This document shows positions 8,279 to 15,509 of a stretch of 20,782 nucleotides of DNA, piece after piece. The translations under genes and the position numbers were made by a program. This DNA is from Thiobacillus sp. UBA6918 (lineage in GTDB: Bacteria > Pseudomonadota > Gammaproteobacteria > Burkholderiales > Thiobacillaceae): contig DKAU01000128.1 of assembly GCA_002450925.1 (NCBI GenBank), positions 364 to 21,145 on the forward strand, read 5' to 3'. The stretch's first letter is position 1. Every line of letters starts with the position of its first letter. The notes under the pieces are model-generated. The model ran no database searches and was not told where the DNA came from. It saw nothing but the letters and a program-made list of their open reading frames with translations.

Positions 8279-9073
8279 TTATTCAATTTTGGCCTTGGCA
8301 CGCAGGTCGAGTATGGCTTCTCGCACGTTTTTTTGCTGGAGTTGTCGTCGAATTTCGCCTTTTGTTTCATCCAGGGATGGGAATTGTGTGGGACGCACAT
8401 CATCCAGTTTGATGACGTGCCATCCAAAATTGGTCTTTACAGGAGACTTGGTGGTTTCGCCTTTTTTCAGTGACTGTAGGGCATCACCGAACTCCTTGAC
8501 GTAGGAACTGGGGACATTCCAGCCAAGGTCGCCACCGTTCTTGGCAGATCCCTTGTCAATTGATTTGTCCTTGGCAAGTTTGTCAAAGGCGACTTTCTTG
8601 TTCAACTGGGAAATGATGGCCTTGGCTTCAGCTTCCGTCTTGACCAGGATATGACGGGCCTTGTATTCGTTGCCGCCTGCAGCAGCTTTGGCTTTATCGT
8701 ATTCCGCCTTGATTTCATCGTCAGCAACCGGATGGTTCTTGACGTAGTCTTCAAGGTAGGCCTTGCTCAATTGTTCGCGGCGCAGCATGTCCATTGCGGC
8801 AATGAGTCGCGGATTTTTATCGAGCCCCTTGTCGATGGCTGCACGAGACAGTAATTCCTGATTGACCAGAGCTTCACGGATTCGAACCGGGAGATTTGCA
8901 TCGTTGGGTGTGCCTTGATTTAGCAGGGTTTGCCTTGCCATTTCCCCATAGACGGCGGGGATTTCACGGCCGTTCACCGTGGCGACGGGTTTGTCGGCTG
9001 CAGACTTGGCCTCATCGGCCCAAACGGGGTTGAGCGAAGCAAGCAGGATTGTCAGTATCAGGGGGTGCTTCAT
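8279..9073 (-). CDS. Periplasmic parvulin-type peptidyl-prolyl cis-trans isomerase
   Basis: A 264-residue exported foldase that should isomerise Xaa-Pro bonds in periplasmic or outer-membrane proteins. A signal peptide (MKHPLILTILLASLNPVWA, cleavage near residue 19) is followed by a SurA/PrsA-like N-terminal helical part starting with PVATVNGREIP (29-39), and by one parvulin domain (about 136-228) with the conserved ARHILVKTEAEA (His141), GGDLGWNVP (180-188) and FGWHVIKLDD (His219). The ATG at 9073 has AAAGGAG upstream; a TTG one codon earlier is too close to that site. It is the fourth gene of the block yciB-yciI-bolA-parvulin, starting 21 nt after the bolA-family stop. SurA normally has two parvulin domains, so this is a shorter PpiC/PrsA-like relative. 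Confidence 0.92.
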   Translation of the reverse strand: MKHPLILTILLASLNPVWADEAKSAADKPVATVNGREIPAVYGEMARQTLLNQGTPNDANLPVRIREALVNQELLSRAAIDKGLDKNPRLIAAMDMLRREQLSKAYLEDYVKNHPVADDEIKAEYDKAKAAAGGNEYKARHILVKTEAEAKAIISQLNKKVAFDKLAKDKSIDKGSAKNGGDLGWNVPSSYVKEFGDALQSLKKGETTKSPVKTNFGWHVIKLDDVRPTQFPSLDETKGEIRRQLQQKNVREAILDLRAKAKIE

Positions 9074-9094
9074 CAAATGCTCCTTTGTTGGAAA

Positions 9095-9355
9095 TCAAAA
9101 TTCTTCGGGAGTATAGGCGTTGATGGCCAGGGCATGGATTCCTTTTTTCATCAGGTCGCCCAGTGATTCATAAATCAGACGGTGGCGCGCAACAGCGCCA
9201 AGTCCCTCGAAGCAGCTGGATACAATAGTTAGGCGGTAATGGCCACCGCCTGCCGCACCGGCGTGGCCGGCATGTTGGGCGCTTTCATTTTCGAGGTTGA
9301 AGGAAGTTGGAGACAAGGCTTCCAGTCGATTGCGGATTTCTACCTCAATGTTCAT
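9095..9355 (-). CDS. BolA-family protein
   Basis: An 86-residue protein of the BolA/IbaG family, small class II KH-like proteins that pair with monothiol glutaredoxins around iron-sulfur clusters and that affect cell shape and stress responses. The family core is clear: an N-terminal helix ([10 protein letters not shown]), the strand [24 protein letters not shown] (39-62), and the C-terminal [19 protein letters not shown] with the conserved His74. Its ATG at 9355 overlaps the stop of the yciI-like gene (ATGA), so it is likely translated by coupling; there is no good ribosome-binding site of its own. The loop at residues 24-38 is rich in Gly, Ala and His ([15 protein letters not shown]), which may add metal ligands. 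The sequence does not show which paralogue this is. Confidence 0.92.
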   Translation of the reverse strand: MNIEVEIRNRLEALSPTSFNLENESAQHAGHAGAAGGGHYRLTIVSSCFEGLGAVARHRLIYESLGDLMKKGIHALAINAYTPEEF

Positions 9356-9654
9356 GCAGGAAGGACCTTTTTAAAAGGTTTTACGTTGACCTGAGCATAA
9401 ACGCCGGCAGACACATAGGGGTCAGCCTTGGCCCACTCCTGTGCTGCCTCGAGTGAATCGAATTCTGCAACGATGAGGCTGCCGGTAAAACCAGCAGGCC
9501 CCGGATCAATGCTGTCGATGGCAGGAAAGGGGCCAGCCAAAAATAGTCGGCCTTTATTTTGCAGGGCGTTTAAACGTTCCAGATGCGCAGGGCGTGCAGA
9601 GAGGCGTTTTTCCAGGCTGTCGGGCACGTCCTCGCCCAAGATGGCATACAGCAT
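9352..9654 (-). CDS. yciI: YciI-like protein
   Basis: A 100-residue cytoplasmic protein of the YciI family, with a ferredoxin-like alpha+beta barrel related to muconolactone isomerase and dehydrochlorinases; the physiological reaction is not established. Visible family features are [28 protein letters not shown] (1-28), [11 protein letters not shown] (35-45), and [28 protein letters not shown], with the His24 and Asp78 positions usually noted as active-site residues. The start overlaps the yciB stop by one base (TAATG) and its stop overlaps the bolA-family start, so the three genes form one unit. The yciB-yciI-bolA order is common in betaproteobacteria and supports the identification. Confidence 0.9.
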   Translation of the reverse strand: MLYAILGEDVPDSLEKRLSARPAHLERLNALQNKGRLFLAGPFPAIDSIDPGPAGFTGSLIVAEFDSLEAAQEWAKADPYVSAGVYAQVNVKPFKKVLPA

Positions 9655-10265
9655 TATTTTGAGTCTTCCTTGTCTACATACTTGGCAAGCATCAGCGACT
9701 GGATAACCACGAATACCAGCATCAGACCAATGGTTCCATAAAGCTTGAAGCTTACCCAGTTGTCGGTGGAGTAATTAAAAGCCACATACAGGTTTGCGAT
9801 TCCCATGAAGGCGAAAAAAGCGCCCCAGCTCAGGTTCATCAGACGCCATGCAGCATCAGGAAGTTCCATCTGCTTGCTGGTAATTGAGCGAATAAGGTTT
9901 TTGCCGAATGTGGCTGCACCAAAAATTGCGCAGGCGAAGATCCAGTAGAGCACGGTCGGTTTCCACTTGATGAAATTTTCATCCTGCAGCCAAAGGGTGG
10001 CTCCGCCAAACACGGTAATGATGAAAAGGCTGACCCACAGCATGAGGTCAACCTTGAGGCCTCGCAGCTTGATCCAGCCCACCTGTACGAAGGTGGCGAC
10101 GATAGCAACGAGGGTCGCCAGGAAAATGCCGGGTTTGCCTCCTGGGGCAGCATGAAGGCCAAAAGTGCTTAACACTGTTTGCGCGGCTTCGGGGTTTGAA
10201 CTGCCTATTTTGTAGGCGATGAAGAAAAGAATGATCGGAAACAGATCGAACAGGAATTTTTTCAT
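9654..10265 (-). CDS. yciB: YciB (IspZ) inner-membrane septation-associated protein
   Basis: A 203-residue multi-pass inner-membrane protein. YciB works with DcrB in membrane integrity and has been linked to elongation and septation in E. coli and Shigella. The start [20 protein letters not shown] is the family hallmark. Further helices are seen at about residues 48-63, 73-90, 104-122, 143-164 and 175-195, with [33 protein letters not shown] and [22 protein letters not shown] as conserved blocks; QMELPDAAW lies between helices. Length is normal (E. coli about 180). No clear ribosome-binding site precedes ATG 10265, but a perfect hairpin (10281-10296) lies just upstream. It heads the yciB-yciI-bolA-parvulin unit, divergent from rnm. 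Confidence 0.94.
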   Translation of the reverse strand: MKKFLFDLFPIILFFIAYKIGSSNPEAAQTVLSTFGLHAAPGGKPGIFLATLVAIVATFVQVGWIKLRGLKVDLMLWVSLFIITVFGGATLWLQDENFIKWKPTVLYWIFACAIFGAATFGKNLIRSITSKQMELPDAAWRLMNLSWGAFFAFMGIANLYVAFNYSTDNWVSFKLYGTIGLMLVFVVIQSLMLAKYVDKEDSK

Positions 10266-10280
10266 TGTGATGTCATGCTA

Positions 10281-10296
10281 GCGGCTGACAAGCCGC
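10281..10296. promoter_or_regulatory. Perfect hairpin in the yciB leader
   Basis: GCGGCT and AGCCGC form a perfect 6-bp stem around the 4-nt loop GACA. It lies 15 nt upstream of the yciB ATG and downstream of the proposed yciB promoter, so it should be transcribed into that leader. Confidence 0.45.
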
Positions 10297-10306
10297 GAAG
10301 TTGGCT

Positions 10307-10335
10307 ATTTTGCTATGATTCATCGGGCTTTCCAA
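10307..10335 (-). promoter_or_regulatory. Candidate yciB promoter
   Basis: On the minus strand TTGGAA (10335-10330) and CAAAAT (10312-10307) are 17 nt apart, each matching 4 of 6 consensus bases. It overlaps the opposite-facing rnm promoter. Confidence 0.35.
10311..10319 (+). promoter_or_regulatory. Candidate extended -10 promoter for rnm
   Basis: TGCTATGAT is an extended -10 element (TG, one base, TATGAT at 10314-10319). No good -35 is seen at the usual distance. Transcription would begin about 10 nt before the start codons at 10335 and 10338, arguing against a longer protein beginning at 10275. Confidence 0.4.
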
Positions 10336-11186
10336 TGATGAATTTCGACCTTCACTGCCATTCCAGCATTTCCGACGGGGTCCTGAATCCGGCCGAGCTT
10401 GTGCAAAGAGCCGCCGAGAAGGGCGTGGATGTGCTCGCCCTGACCGATCACGATGATGTGGGCGGGCTGGATGAGGCTGCGAGGAAGGCGGATGAGATTG
10501 GCATCGGTTTCGTAAGGGGTGTCGAAATTTCCGTTACCTGGAGTGGAGTGACCCTTCATGTGGTTGGGCTGAACATCGATGGGAATCATTCCGAATTGCA
10601 GTCCGGACTTGCAGAGATACAGGCTGGAAGAAGGGAACGTGCCGAGCGAATTGCACATGAACTGGATAAGCACGGCATTCCAGGTGCTTTCGAGGGTGCG
10701 ATGCACCATGCTGCAAATCCAAGGTTGATAGGGCGAACCCATTTTGCGCGGCATCTGATCGAGCAGGGTGTGTGCAAGGATGCGCGCACGGTGTTCAAGA
10801 AATACCTGGTGCGGGGAAAACCCGGTTATGTGACTCACGAATGGACATCTCTGGAAAATGCGCTGAACTGGATACGTGCCAGCGGAGGCCAGGCTGTGCT
10901 GGCACACCCGGGACGCTATGATCTAAAGGGAAAGGCGACGCGCCGGCTTTTGGGAGAATTCAAGGAACTGGGCGGCGAGGCGGTGGAGGTGGTGACTGGC
11001 AGCCATACCCCCGACCAGCATGCACTGTTTGCCGAACTGGCAAACCTTTATGGACTGACGGCTTCGCGCGGTTCGGATTTCCATGCGCCCGGCGAATATG
11101 GACGCGAATTGGGTAGCGGACCGGACCTGCCATCAAAATGCACTCCAATCTGGCATAATTGGGACATTAACAAGCAGAAAGCGTGA
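10335..11186 (+). CDS. rnm: RNase AM, PHP-domain 5'-3' exonuclease (YciV/TrpH)
   Basis: A 283-residue PHP-domain phosphoesterase. The E. coli homologue (YciV, RNase AM) removes short 5' extensions during 5S, 16S and 23S rRNA maturation and acts on short oligonucleotides and 3',5'-nucleotide bisphosphates. Metal-binding motifs are visible: NFDLHCHSSISDG (His7, His9), LALTDHDDVGGL (35-46), VRGVEIS (Glu64), LHVVGLNID, GRTHFARHL, VLAHPGRY and SRGSDFHAPG. Two consecutive ATG codons, 10335 and 10338, are possible starts; a further ATG at 10275 would add 20 residues with no family character and span the putative promoter, so it was not used. The downstream neighbour yciO is also its neighbour in E. 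coli, which supports the assignment. Confidence 0.93.
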   Translation: MMNFDLHCHSSISDGVLNPAELVQRAAEKGVDVLALTDHDDVGGLDEAARKADEIGIGFVRGVEISVTWSGVTLHVVGLNIDGNHSELQSGLAEIQAGRRERAERIAHELDKHGIPGAFEGAMHHAANPRLIGRTHFARHLIEQGVCKDARTVFKKYLVRGKPGYVTHEWTSLENALNWIRASGGQAVLAHPGRYDLKGKATRRLLGEFKELGGEAVEVVTGSHTPDQHALFAELANLYGLTASRGSDFHAPGEYGRELGSGPDLPSKCTPIWHNWDINKQKA

Positions 11187-11217
11187 TTTGGACGGCCTCC
11201 AAAACCGTCAACACTGA

Positions 11218-11841
11218 ATGTCCCAATACTTCAATATCCATCCAGACAACCCTCAGCCAAGGCTGATACAACAGGCGGTACAGGTTTTAAAACAGGGGGG
11301 CGTGATCGTCTACCCGACAGATTCCTGTTATGCCCTGGGATGCCACATCGGCGACAAGGATGCGGCGCTGAAACTGCTTCGTGTGCGCGGTCTGGACGAA
11401 GGGCATGACCTCACCCTGGTTTGCCGTGATCTTTCAGAGCTGGGCCGCTATGCCCAGGTAAACAACAGCCAGTTCAGGTTGCTAAAAGCCCATACGCCCG
11501 GGCCTTACACATTCATTCTCAAGGGCACGCGCGAAGTGCCGAAACGCCTGTTGCACAAGCGACATGACACCATCGGTTTGAGGGTGCCTGAGCACAACAT
11601 CGTACAGGCCATGTTGGCTGAGCTTGGTGAACCGATTTTGTCTTCAACCCTGCAATTGCCGGGTGAGGATGTTCCGCTTAACGAAGCCTGGGAAATCAGG
11701 GAACGCCTGGAAAACATGGTAGACCTTGTTATCGATGGCGGAAGTTGCGGCCTTACGCCGACTACTGTGGTTGATCTCAGCTCCGACGAACCCCAGGTGC
11801 TGCGCTATGGCAAGGGCGATGCCTCGCCATTCGAAAGTTGA
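11218..11841 (+). CDS. yciO: YciO, Sua5/YciO/YrdC-family protein
   Basis: A 207-residue protein of the family that includes TsaC, which makes threonylcarbamoyl-AMP for the t6A modification of tRNA. It matches E. coli YciO, not TsaC, over its whole length: MSQYFNIHPDNPQPRLIQQA at the start, GGVIVYPTDSCYALGCHI (27-44), GHDLTLVCRDLSEL, the TPGPYTFILKGTREVPKRLL block, TIGLRVPEHNI and the C-terminal TTVVDLSSDEPQVLRYGKGD. The exact role of YciO is less settled than that of TsaC; it carries the nucleotide-binding fold. It starts 31 nt after rnm without a clear ribosome-binding site, and its stop lies 1 nt before the M50 gene start. The cluster with rnm and rluB parallels E. coli. Confidence 0.93.
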   Translation: MSQYFNIHPDNPQPRLIQQAVQVLKQGGVIVYPTDSCYALGCHIGDKDAALKLLRVRGLDEGHDLTLVCRDLSELGRYAQVNNSQFRLLKAHTPGPYTFILKGTREVPKRLLHKRHDTIGLRVPEHNIVQAMLAELGEPILSSTLQLPGEDVPLNEAWEIRERLENMVDLVIDGGSCGLTPTTVVDLSSDEPQVLRYGKGDASPFES

Positions 11842-11842
11842 T

Positions 11843-12544
11843 ATGGAACTGACGCTGATACAGAAAATTGCAGTTTTCGCCATACCGGTGATCTTTGCCA
11901 TCACCTTGCACGAGGCAGCGCATGGCTATGTGGCGATGAAATTCGGCGACAAGACGGCCTGGATGCTGGGCCGAGTGACGGCCAATCCGCTCAAACATAT
12001 CGATCCGATCGGCACCATCGGTTTGCCGCTGTTCTTAATATTGATGAGCAAGCTCTCAGGCGGGCCCATGTTTTTGTTTGGCTGGGCCAAGCCCGTCCCA
12101 GTCAATTTCGGCGCCTTAAGACATCCCAAGCGCGACATGCTCTGGGTCGCGGCGGCAGGACCAGGTTCCAATCTGATCATGGCCGTGTTCTGGGCTGCCA
12201 TGATCCAGCTTGGCCACCTCATTGGCGGCTCGTTTGGGTTGCCGCTCATGCTGATGGGTGCGTCAGGCATTCTGATCAATGCCATGCTGGCAGCACTGAA
12301 CTTGCTGCCCATCCCACCACTGGACGGTGGGAGAATTGCCGTCAGCCTGCTTCCTTTGGGACCTGCTCGCATGCTTTCAAGGGTGGAGCCTTATGGCATA
12401 TTCATCCTGATTGCACTGATGTTTACTGGCCTGCTTGGAAGTTTGATGTGGCCCCTGATCGGGTTGATTTTCGATTTTGCCACCTTGTTGACGGGCGTGT
12501 CTGACCAGACATTCCTGGCCCTGATTAACATTCTTCTCAGCTAA
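11843..12544 (+). CDS. Site-2 protease-like zinc metallopeptidase (M50)
   Basis: A 233-residue multi-pass membrane protease of the site-2 protease/M50 family, which cuts substrates within the membrane. The zinc-binding HExxH is HEAAHGY (23-29) in the first helix, and the third ligand is Asp161 in NLLPIPPLDGGRI (153-165). The conserved mid-protein segment FGWAKPVPVNFGALRHPKRDMLWVAAAGPGSN (79-110) is also present; there is no PDZ domain, so it is the short YwhC/Rv-type form. ATG 11843 follows the yciO stop by one base; earlier in-frame codons run through the yciO gene and give no family sequence. trpS follows after 2 nt. This rnm-yciO-M50-trpS-scpA-scpB-rluB order is frequent in betaproteobacteria. 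The substrate is unknown. Confidence 0.92.
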   Translation: MELTLIQKIAVFAIPVIFAITLHEAAHGYVAMKFGDKTAWMLGRVTANPLKHIDPIGTIGLPLFLILMSKLSGGPMFLFGWAKPVPVNFGALRHPKRDMLWVAAAGPGSNLIMAVFWAAMIQLGHLIGGSFGLPLMLMGASGILINAMLAALNLLPIPPLDGGRIAVSLLPLGPARMLSRVEPYGIFILIALMFTGLLGSLMWPLIGLIFDFATLLTGVSDQTFLALINILLS

Positions 12545-12546
12545 TC

Positions 12547-13749
12547 ATGTTTGCCAATCGCGTACTTTCCGGCATGCGCCCAACCGGGCGTCTTCATCTG
12601 GGCCATTACCATGGCGTTCTCAAAAACTGGCTAAAGCTTCAGCACGAGCACGAGTGCCTGTTCTTTGTGGCCGACTGGCATGCACTTACAACGCACTACG
12701 ACACGCCCGAAGTCATCAGCCAGAACGTGTGGGACATGGTGGTGGACTGGCTGGCTGCCGGTGTGGATCCTGCACAGGCTACCCTGTTCGTGCAGTCGCG
12801 GGTAATCGAACATGCCGAGCTTCATCTGCTGCTGTCGATGATGACGCCGCTCGGCTGGCTGGAGCGTGTGCCGACCTACAAGGACCAGCAAGAGAAGCTG
12901 ACAGACAAGGATCTCTCCACCTACGGATTCCTCGGCTATCCGCTGCTGCAAAGCGCGGACATCCTGATCTACCGCGCAAACCTGGTTCCTGTGGGCGAGG
13001 ATCAGGTGCCGCATATCGAATTCACCCGTGAGATCTGCCGCCGCTTCAATCATCTATATGGCCGTGAACCCGGTTTTGAAGAAAAGGCTCTGGCCGCGAT
13101 CAAGAAGCTGGGAGCCAAGAAGGCCAAGCTGTACCAGGAACTGCGCACGGCTTATCAGGAGCAGGGTGAGGACTCGGCGCTGGACTCTGCCAAGGCCATC
13201 CTTAATGATGCGCAAAACCTGTCCTTGGGTGACCGTGAAAGACTTTTCGGTTATCTCGAAGGTGGCGGCCGCATGATCCTGGCAGAACCGGAAGCGCTAC
13301 TGACCGAGGCCTCCAAGATGCCCGGACTGGACGGACAGAAAATGTCCAAGTCCTACAACAACACCATTGCCCTGCGCGAAGACCTCGATAGCGTGGCGAA
13401 AAAAATCCGCACCATGCCAACCGATCCGGCGCGTGTACGCCGTACCGATGCGGGCGACCCCCAAAAATGCCCGGTTTGGCAATTCCACCTGGTGTATTCA
13501 GATGATGCTGTAAAGGAATGGGTGGTGAAGGGTTGTGCCAGCGCCGGTATTGGCTGCATTGAATGCAAGCAGCCCGTGATCGATGCCGTCCAGCGGGAAC
13601 TGACACCCATCCACGACCGTGCCAAACACTACGAGGAAAACCCCGATCACGTGCGTAACATCATTGCCGATGGCTGTGAGAAGGCGCAGGAACTGGCACG
13701 CGAAACCATGCGTGACGTGCGTGAATCCATGGGGCTGAATTACACTTGA
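12547..13749 (+). CDS. trpS: Tryptophanyl-tRNA synthetase
   Basis: A class I aminoacyl-tRNA synthetase that charges tRNA-Trp in the cytoplasm. The 400-residue product has the HIGH motif as HLGHY (17-21) in GMRPTGRLHLGHYHG, the tryptophan-pocket region YGFLGYPLLQSADILIY (126-142), VGEDQVPHIEFTREI (149-163) and the KMSKS motif at 265-269. It is about 65 residues longer than the E. coli enzyme; the extra length is an insertion at about residues 177-245, between NHLYGREPGF and EPEALLTEASKMPG, with many Lys, Glu and Ala. It starts 2 nt after the M50 stop and is followed by the AT-rich spacer before scpA. Its place with scpA/scpB recurs in betaproteobacteria. Confidence 0.97.
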   Translation: MFANRVLSGMRPTGRLHLGHYHGVLKNWLKLQHEHECLFFVADWHALTTHYDTPEVISQNVWDMVVDWLAAGVDPAQATLFVQSRVIEHAELHLLLSMMTPLGWLERVPTYKDQQEKLTDKDLSTYGFLGYPLLQSADILIYRANLVPVGEDQVPHIEFTREICRRFNHLYGREPGFEEKALAAIKKLGAKKAKLYQELRTAYQEQGEDSALDSAKAILNDAQNLSLGDRERLFGYLEGGGRMILAEPEALLTEASKMPGLDGQKMSKSYNNTIALREDLDSVAKKIRTMPTDPARVRRTDAGDPQKCPVWQFHLVYSDDAVKEWVVKGCASAGIGCIECKQPVIDAVQRELTPIHDRAKHYEENPDHVRNIIADGCEKAQELARETMRDVRESMGLNYT

Positions 13750-13779
13750 TGTGTTCATATAAAGTAACAATAAAACAAT

Positions 13780-13845
13780 TTGTTATAACAACAAGTTAAT
13801 CTTTTTTTGAAAGATGTAATATGCCCGGCATCATGCGGTGCCGGG
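13780..13845. promoter_or_regulatory. Palindrome and hairpin in AT-rich trpS-scpA spacer
   Basis: The spacer 13750-13852 is much richer in A and T than its flanks. It holds a perfect 12-bp palindrome TTGTTATAACAA (13780-13791), a run of seven T (13802-13808) and a 7-bp hairpin CCCGGCA/TGCCGGG with an 8-nt loop (13824-13845), which lies 7 nt before the likely scpA start. The hairpin may end the trpS transcript or control scpA; the palindrome may be an operator. No convincing promoter pair was found. Confidence 0.45.
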
Positions 13846-13852
13846 TGTTAGA

Positions 13853-14707
13853 ATGATCGTCATGGAAGCATTACAAGCCGAACTTCCCATTGCTCGGGTC
13901 AAGGGCGAGCCGCTGGCAGAACTGCCAGTCGATCTCTACATCCCGCCGGATGCACTTGAGGTTTTCCTCGAAACTTTCGAGGGTCCGCTCGACCTGCTCT
14001 TGTACCTGATCCGCCGCCACAACCTGGACGTGCTCGACATCCCCATGGCCGAGCTGACACGCCAGTACCTTTCCTATGTGGAGGCGGCTCGCACTTCGCG
14101 CCTGGAGCTTGCGGCAGAGTATCTCCTCATGGCGGCGATGCTGATAGAAATCAAGTCGCGCATGCTGTTGCCGCGTCCTCCTCGTGCTGATGAGGGTGCC
14201 GAGCCTGAAGATCCGCGTGCCGAACTGGTGCGGCGCCTGCTGGAATATGAACAGATCAAGCTGGCTGCACAACGGCTGGACAAGGTACCGCAGGCTGGAA
14301 GAGACTTCCATCTGGTTTCGGTTACGATGGAATCCGCCTCCAGAAGACTGCCCGACGTCAGCCCCGAAGACCTGTCGGCAGCCTGGTTGTCCATCCTTTC
14401 GCGAGCCAAGGTCAACAAGCACCACCGCATCAGTCGCGAAGAGCTTTCGGTGCGCGAGCACATGACGCGCATCCTTAAATCCCTGCAACCGGGACAATTC
14501 ATGGAATTTGCCGGACTGTTCCGCGCCGATGCCGGTGTGGCAGAACTGGTGGTGACTTTCCTGGCTATTCTGGAGCTGGCCAAGGAAACCCTGGTCGATG
14601 TGACCCAGGCCGAGCCGCTGGCTCCTATTTATGTACGTTTACACGAAGAAGGCATGACTGTTGATGAATACGCCGATGAGCAACCCACCGACGATCAACA
14701 ATCTTGA
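13853..14707 (+). CDS. scpA: Segregation and condensation protein A
   Basis: ScpA is the kleisin subunit of the Smc-ScpAB condensin, bridging the two SMC heads in chromosome organisation. The 284-residue product has the kleisin signature FEGPLDLLLYLIRRHNLDVLDIPMAELTRQYL near residues 40-70, the helix LAAEYLLMAAMLIEIKSRMLLP, the central ELVRRLLEYEQIKLAAQRL, and a C-terminal winged-helix part (about 205-265) containing VVTFLAILELAKETLV. The ATG at 13853 has GGGTG 5 nt upstream; ATG 13862 is a less likely alternative and the GTG 13838 would sit in the hairpin. Its 3' end overlaps scpB by about 44 nt, so expression is coupled. SMC itself is not in the window. Confidence 0.94.
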   Translation: MIVMEALQAELPIARVKGEPLAELPVDLYIPPDALEVFLETFEGPLDLLLYLIRRHNLDVLDIPMAELTRQYLSYVEAARTSRLELAAEYLLMAAMLIEIKSRMLLPRPPRADEGAEPEDPRAELVRRLLEYEQIKLAAQRLDKVPQAGRDFHLVSVTMESASRRLPDVSPEDLSAAWLSILSRAKVNKHHRISREELSVREHMTRILKSLQPGQFMEFAGLFRADAGVAELVVTFLAILELAKETLVDVTQAEPLAPIYVRLHEEGMTVDEYADEQPTDDQQS

Positions 14708-15458
14708 GGAACTGAAGCGCATTCTGGAGGCCGCGCTGCTTGCGGCCGACGCGCCGCTCAGTTTGCGCGAAATGAAGCGCATGTTCGAACAGGAATTGTC
14801 CGAGGACATGCTACGCCGCGCTCTGGACGAATTGAAGACCGACTGGGACGGCAGGGCCACTGAGTTGATCCAGGTGGCGGAGGGCTGGCGCTTTCAGACA
14901 CGACCGGAAATGCAGCCCTTTATTGCTCGCATGCGCAACGAAAAGCCGCCACGCTATTCACGCGCCGTGCTGGAAACCCTGGCCATCATTTCCTATCGCC
15001 AACCCGTAACCCGTGGCGACGTCGAAGACATTCGCGGCGTATCGGTCAACGCCCAGATCATCAAGACACTGGAAGAGCGCGGCTGGATTGAAACTGTGGG
15101 CCATCGCGATGTGCCTGGCAGACCCGCGCTTCTGGCAACAACACAGCGCTTCCTCTCGGATCTTGGCCTGCGCTCCCTGCAGGAACTGCCTCCGCTTGAG
15201 GAACTGGGCAACCTGCTCGCTCCGGACACTGCCGTGACACCGGAAGAACTGGAAGAAGTCCGCGAAGAGCTTGCGTCGGAAGAAGTGACCGAAGTCGAGC
15301 CACAAGAAGCGGTTGCTGAAGCTGAAGCCGAAGACAGCCAGCCAGAAGAGACATCTGCAGAAATTACCCAGAATTCGGAAGCGGTTGAAGAAGAGCAGCT
15401 TCCAGAAGATCCTGAAGCCAATTCACAGGCACTCGCTGCCGCCCCGTCTGATTCCTGA
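14664..15458 (+). CDS. scpB: Segregation and condensation protein B
   Basis: ScpB forms a dimer of winged-helix proteins that binds ScpA in the Smc-ScpAB condensin. The 264-residue product contains the first wing (about 12-80, LEELKRILEAALLAADAPLS) and the second (about 90-170) with the family block YSRAVLETLAIISYRQPVTRGDVEDIRGVSVNAQIIKTLEERGWIE, then VPGRPALLATTQRFLSDLGL. Residues from about 190 form a long, strongly acidic low-complexity tail rich in Glu, Ala, Gln and Ser, a variable feature of proteobacterial ScpB. Start choice is uncertain: ATG 14664 and ATG 14676 both lie within scpA and neither has an ideal ribosome-binding site; overlap with scpA is 44 or 32 nt. rluB follows after 51 nt. 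Confidence 0.93.
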   Translation: MNTPMSNPPTINNLEELKRILEAALLAADAPLSLREMKRMFEQELSEDMLRRALDELKTDWDGRATELIQVAEGWRFQTRPEMQPFIARMRNEKPPRYSRAVLETLAIISYRQPVTRGDVEDIRGVSVNAQIIKTLEERGWIETVGHRDVPGRPALLATTQRFLSDLGLRSLQELPPLEELGNLLAPDTAVTPEELEEVREELASEEVTEVEPQEAVAEAEAEDSQPEETSAEITQNSEAVEEEQLPEDPEANSQALAAAPSDS

Positions 15459-15466
15459 TCGCAGAT

Positions 15467-15485
15467 TTTTCCCTTACGGGGAAAA
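15467..15485 (+). terminator. Small stem-loop between scpB and rluB
   Basis: TTTTCCC (15467-15473) pairs with GGGAAAA (15479-15485) around a 5-nt loop, 8 nt after the scpB stop. The downstream arm is A-rich, so on the plus strand there is no T-run after the stem; it is a weak terminator at best, or a partial attenuator before rluB. Confidence 0.3.
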
Positions 15486-15509
15486 CGCGAATAATAGGTA
15501 ACAAGCATT

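Noticed and set aside
10275..10334. N-terminal extension of RNase AM beginning at ATG 10275
   Set aside because: It would span a hairpin and the putative promoters, and the added residues lack family character; MMNFDLHCH at 10335 fits homologues.
11726..11842. Upstream start for the M50 protease within yciO
   Set aside because: The extra residues are out-of-frame translation of yciO; MELTLIQKIA at 11843 is the normal family start, one base after the yciO stop.
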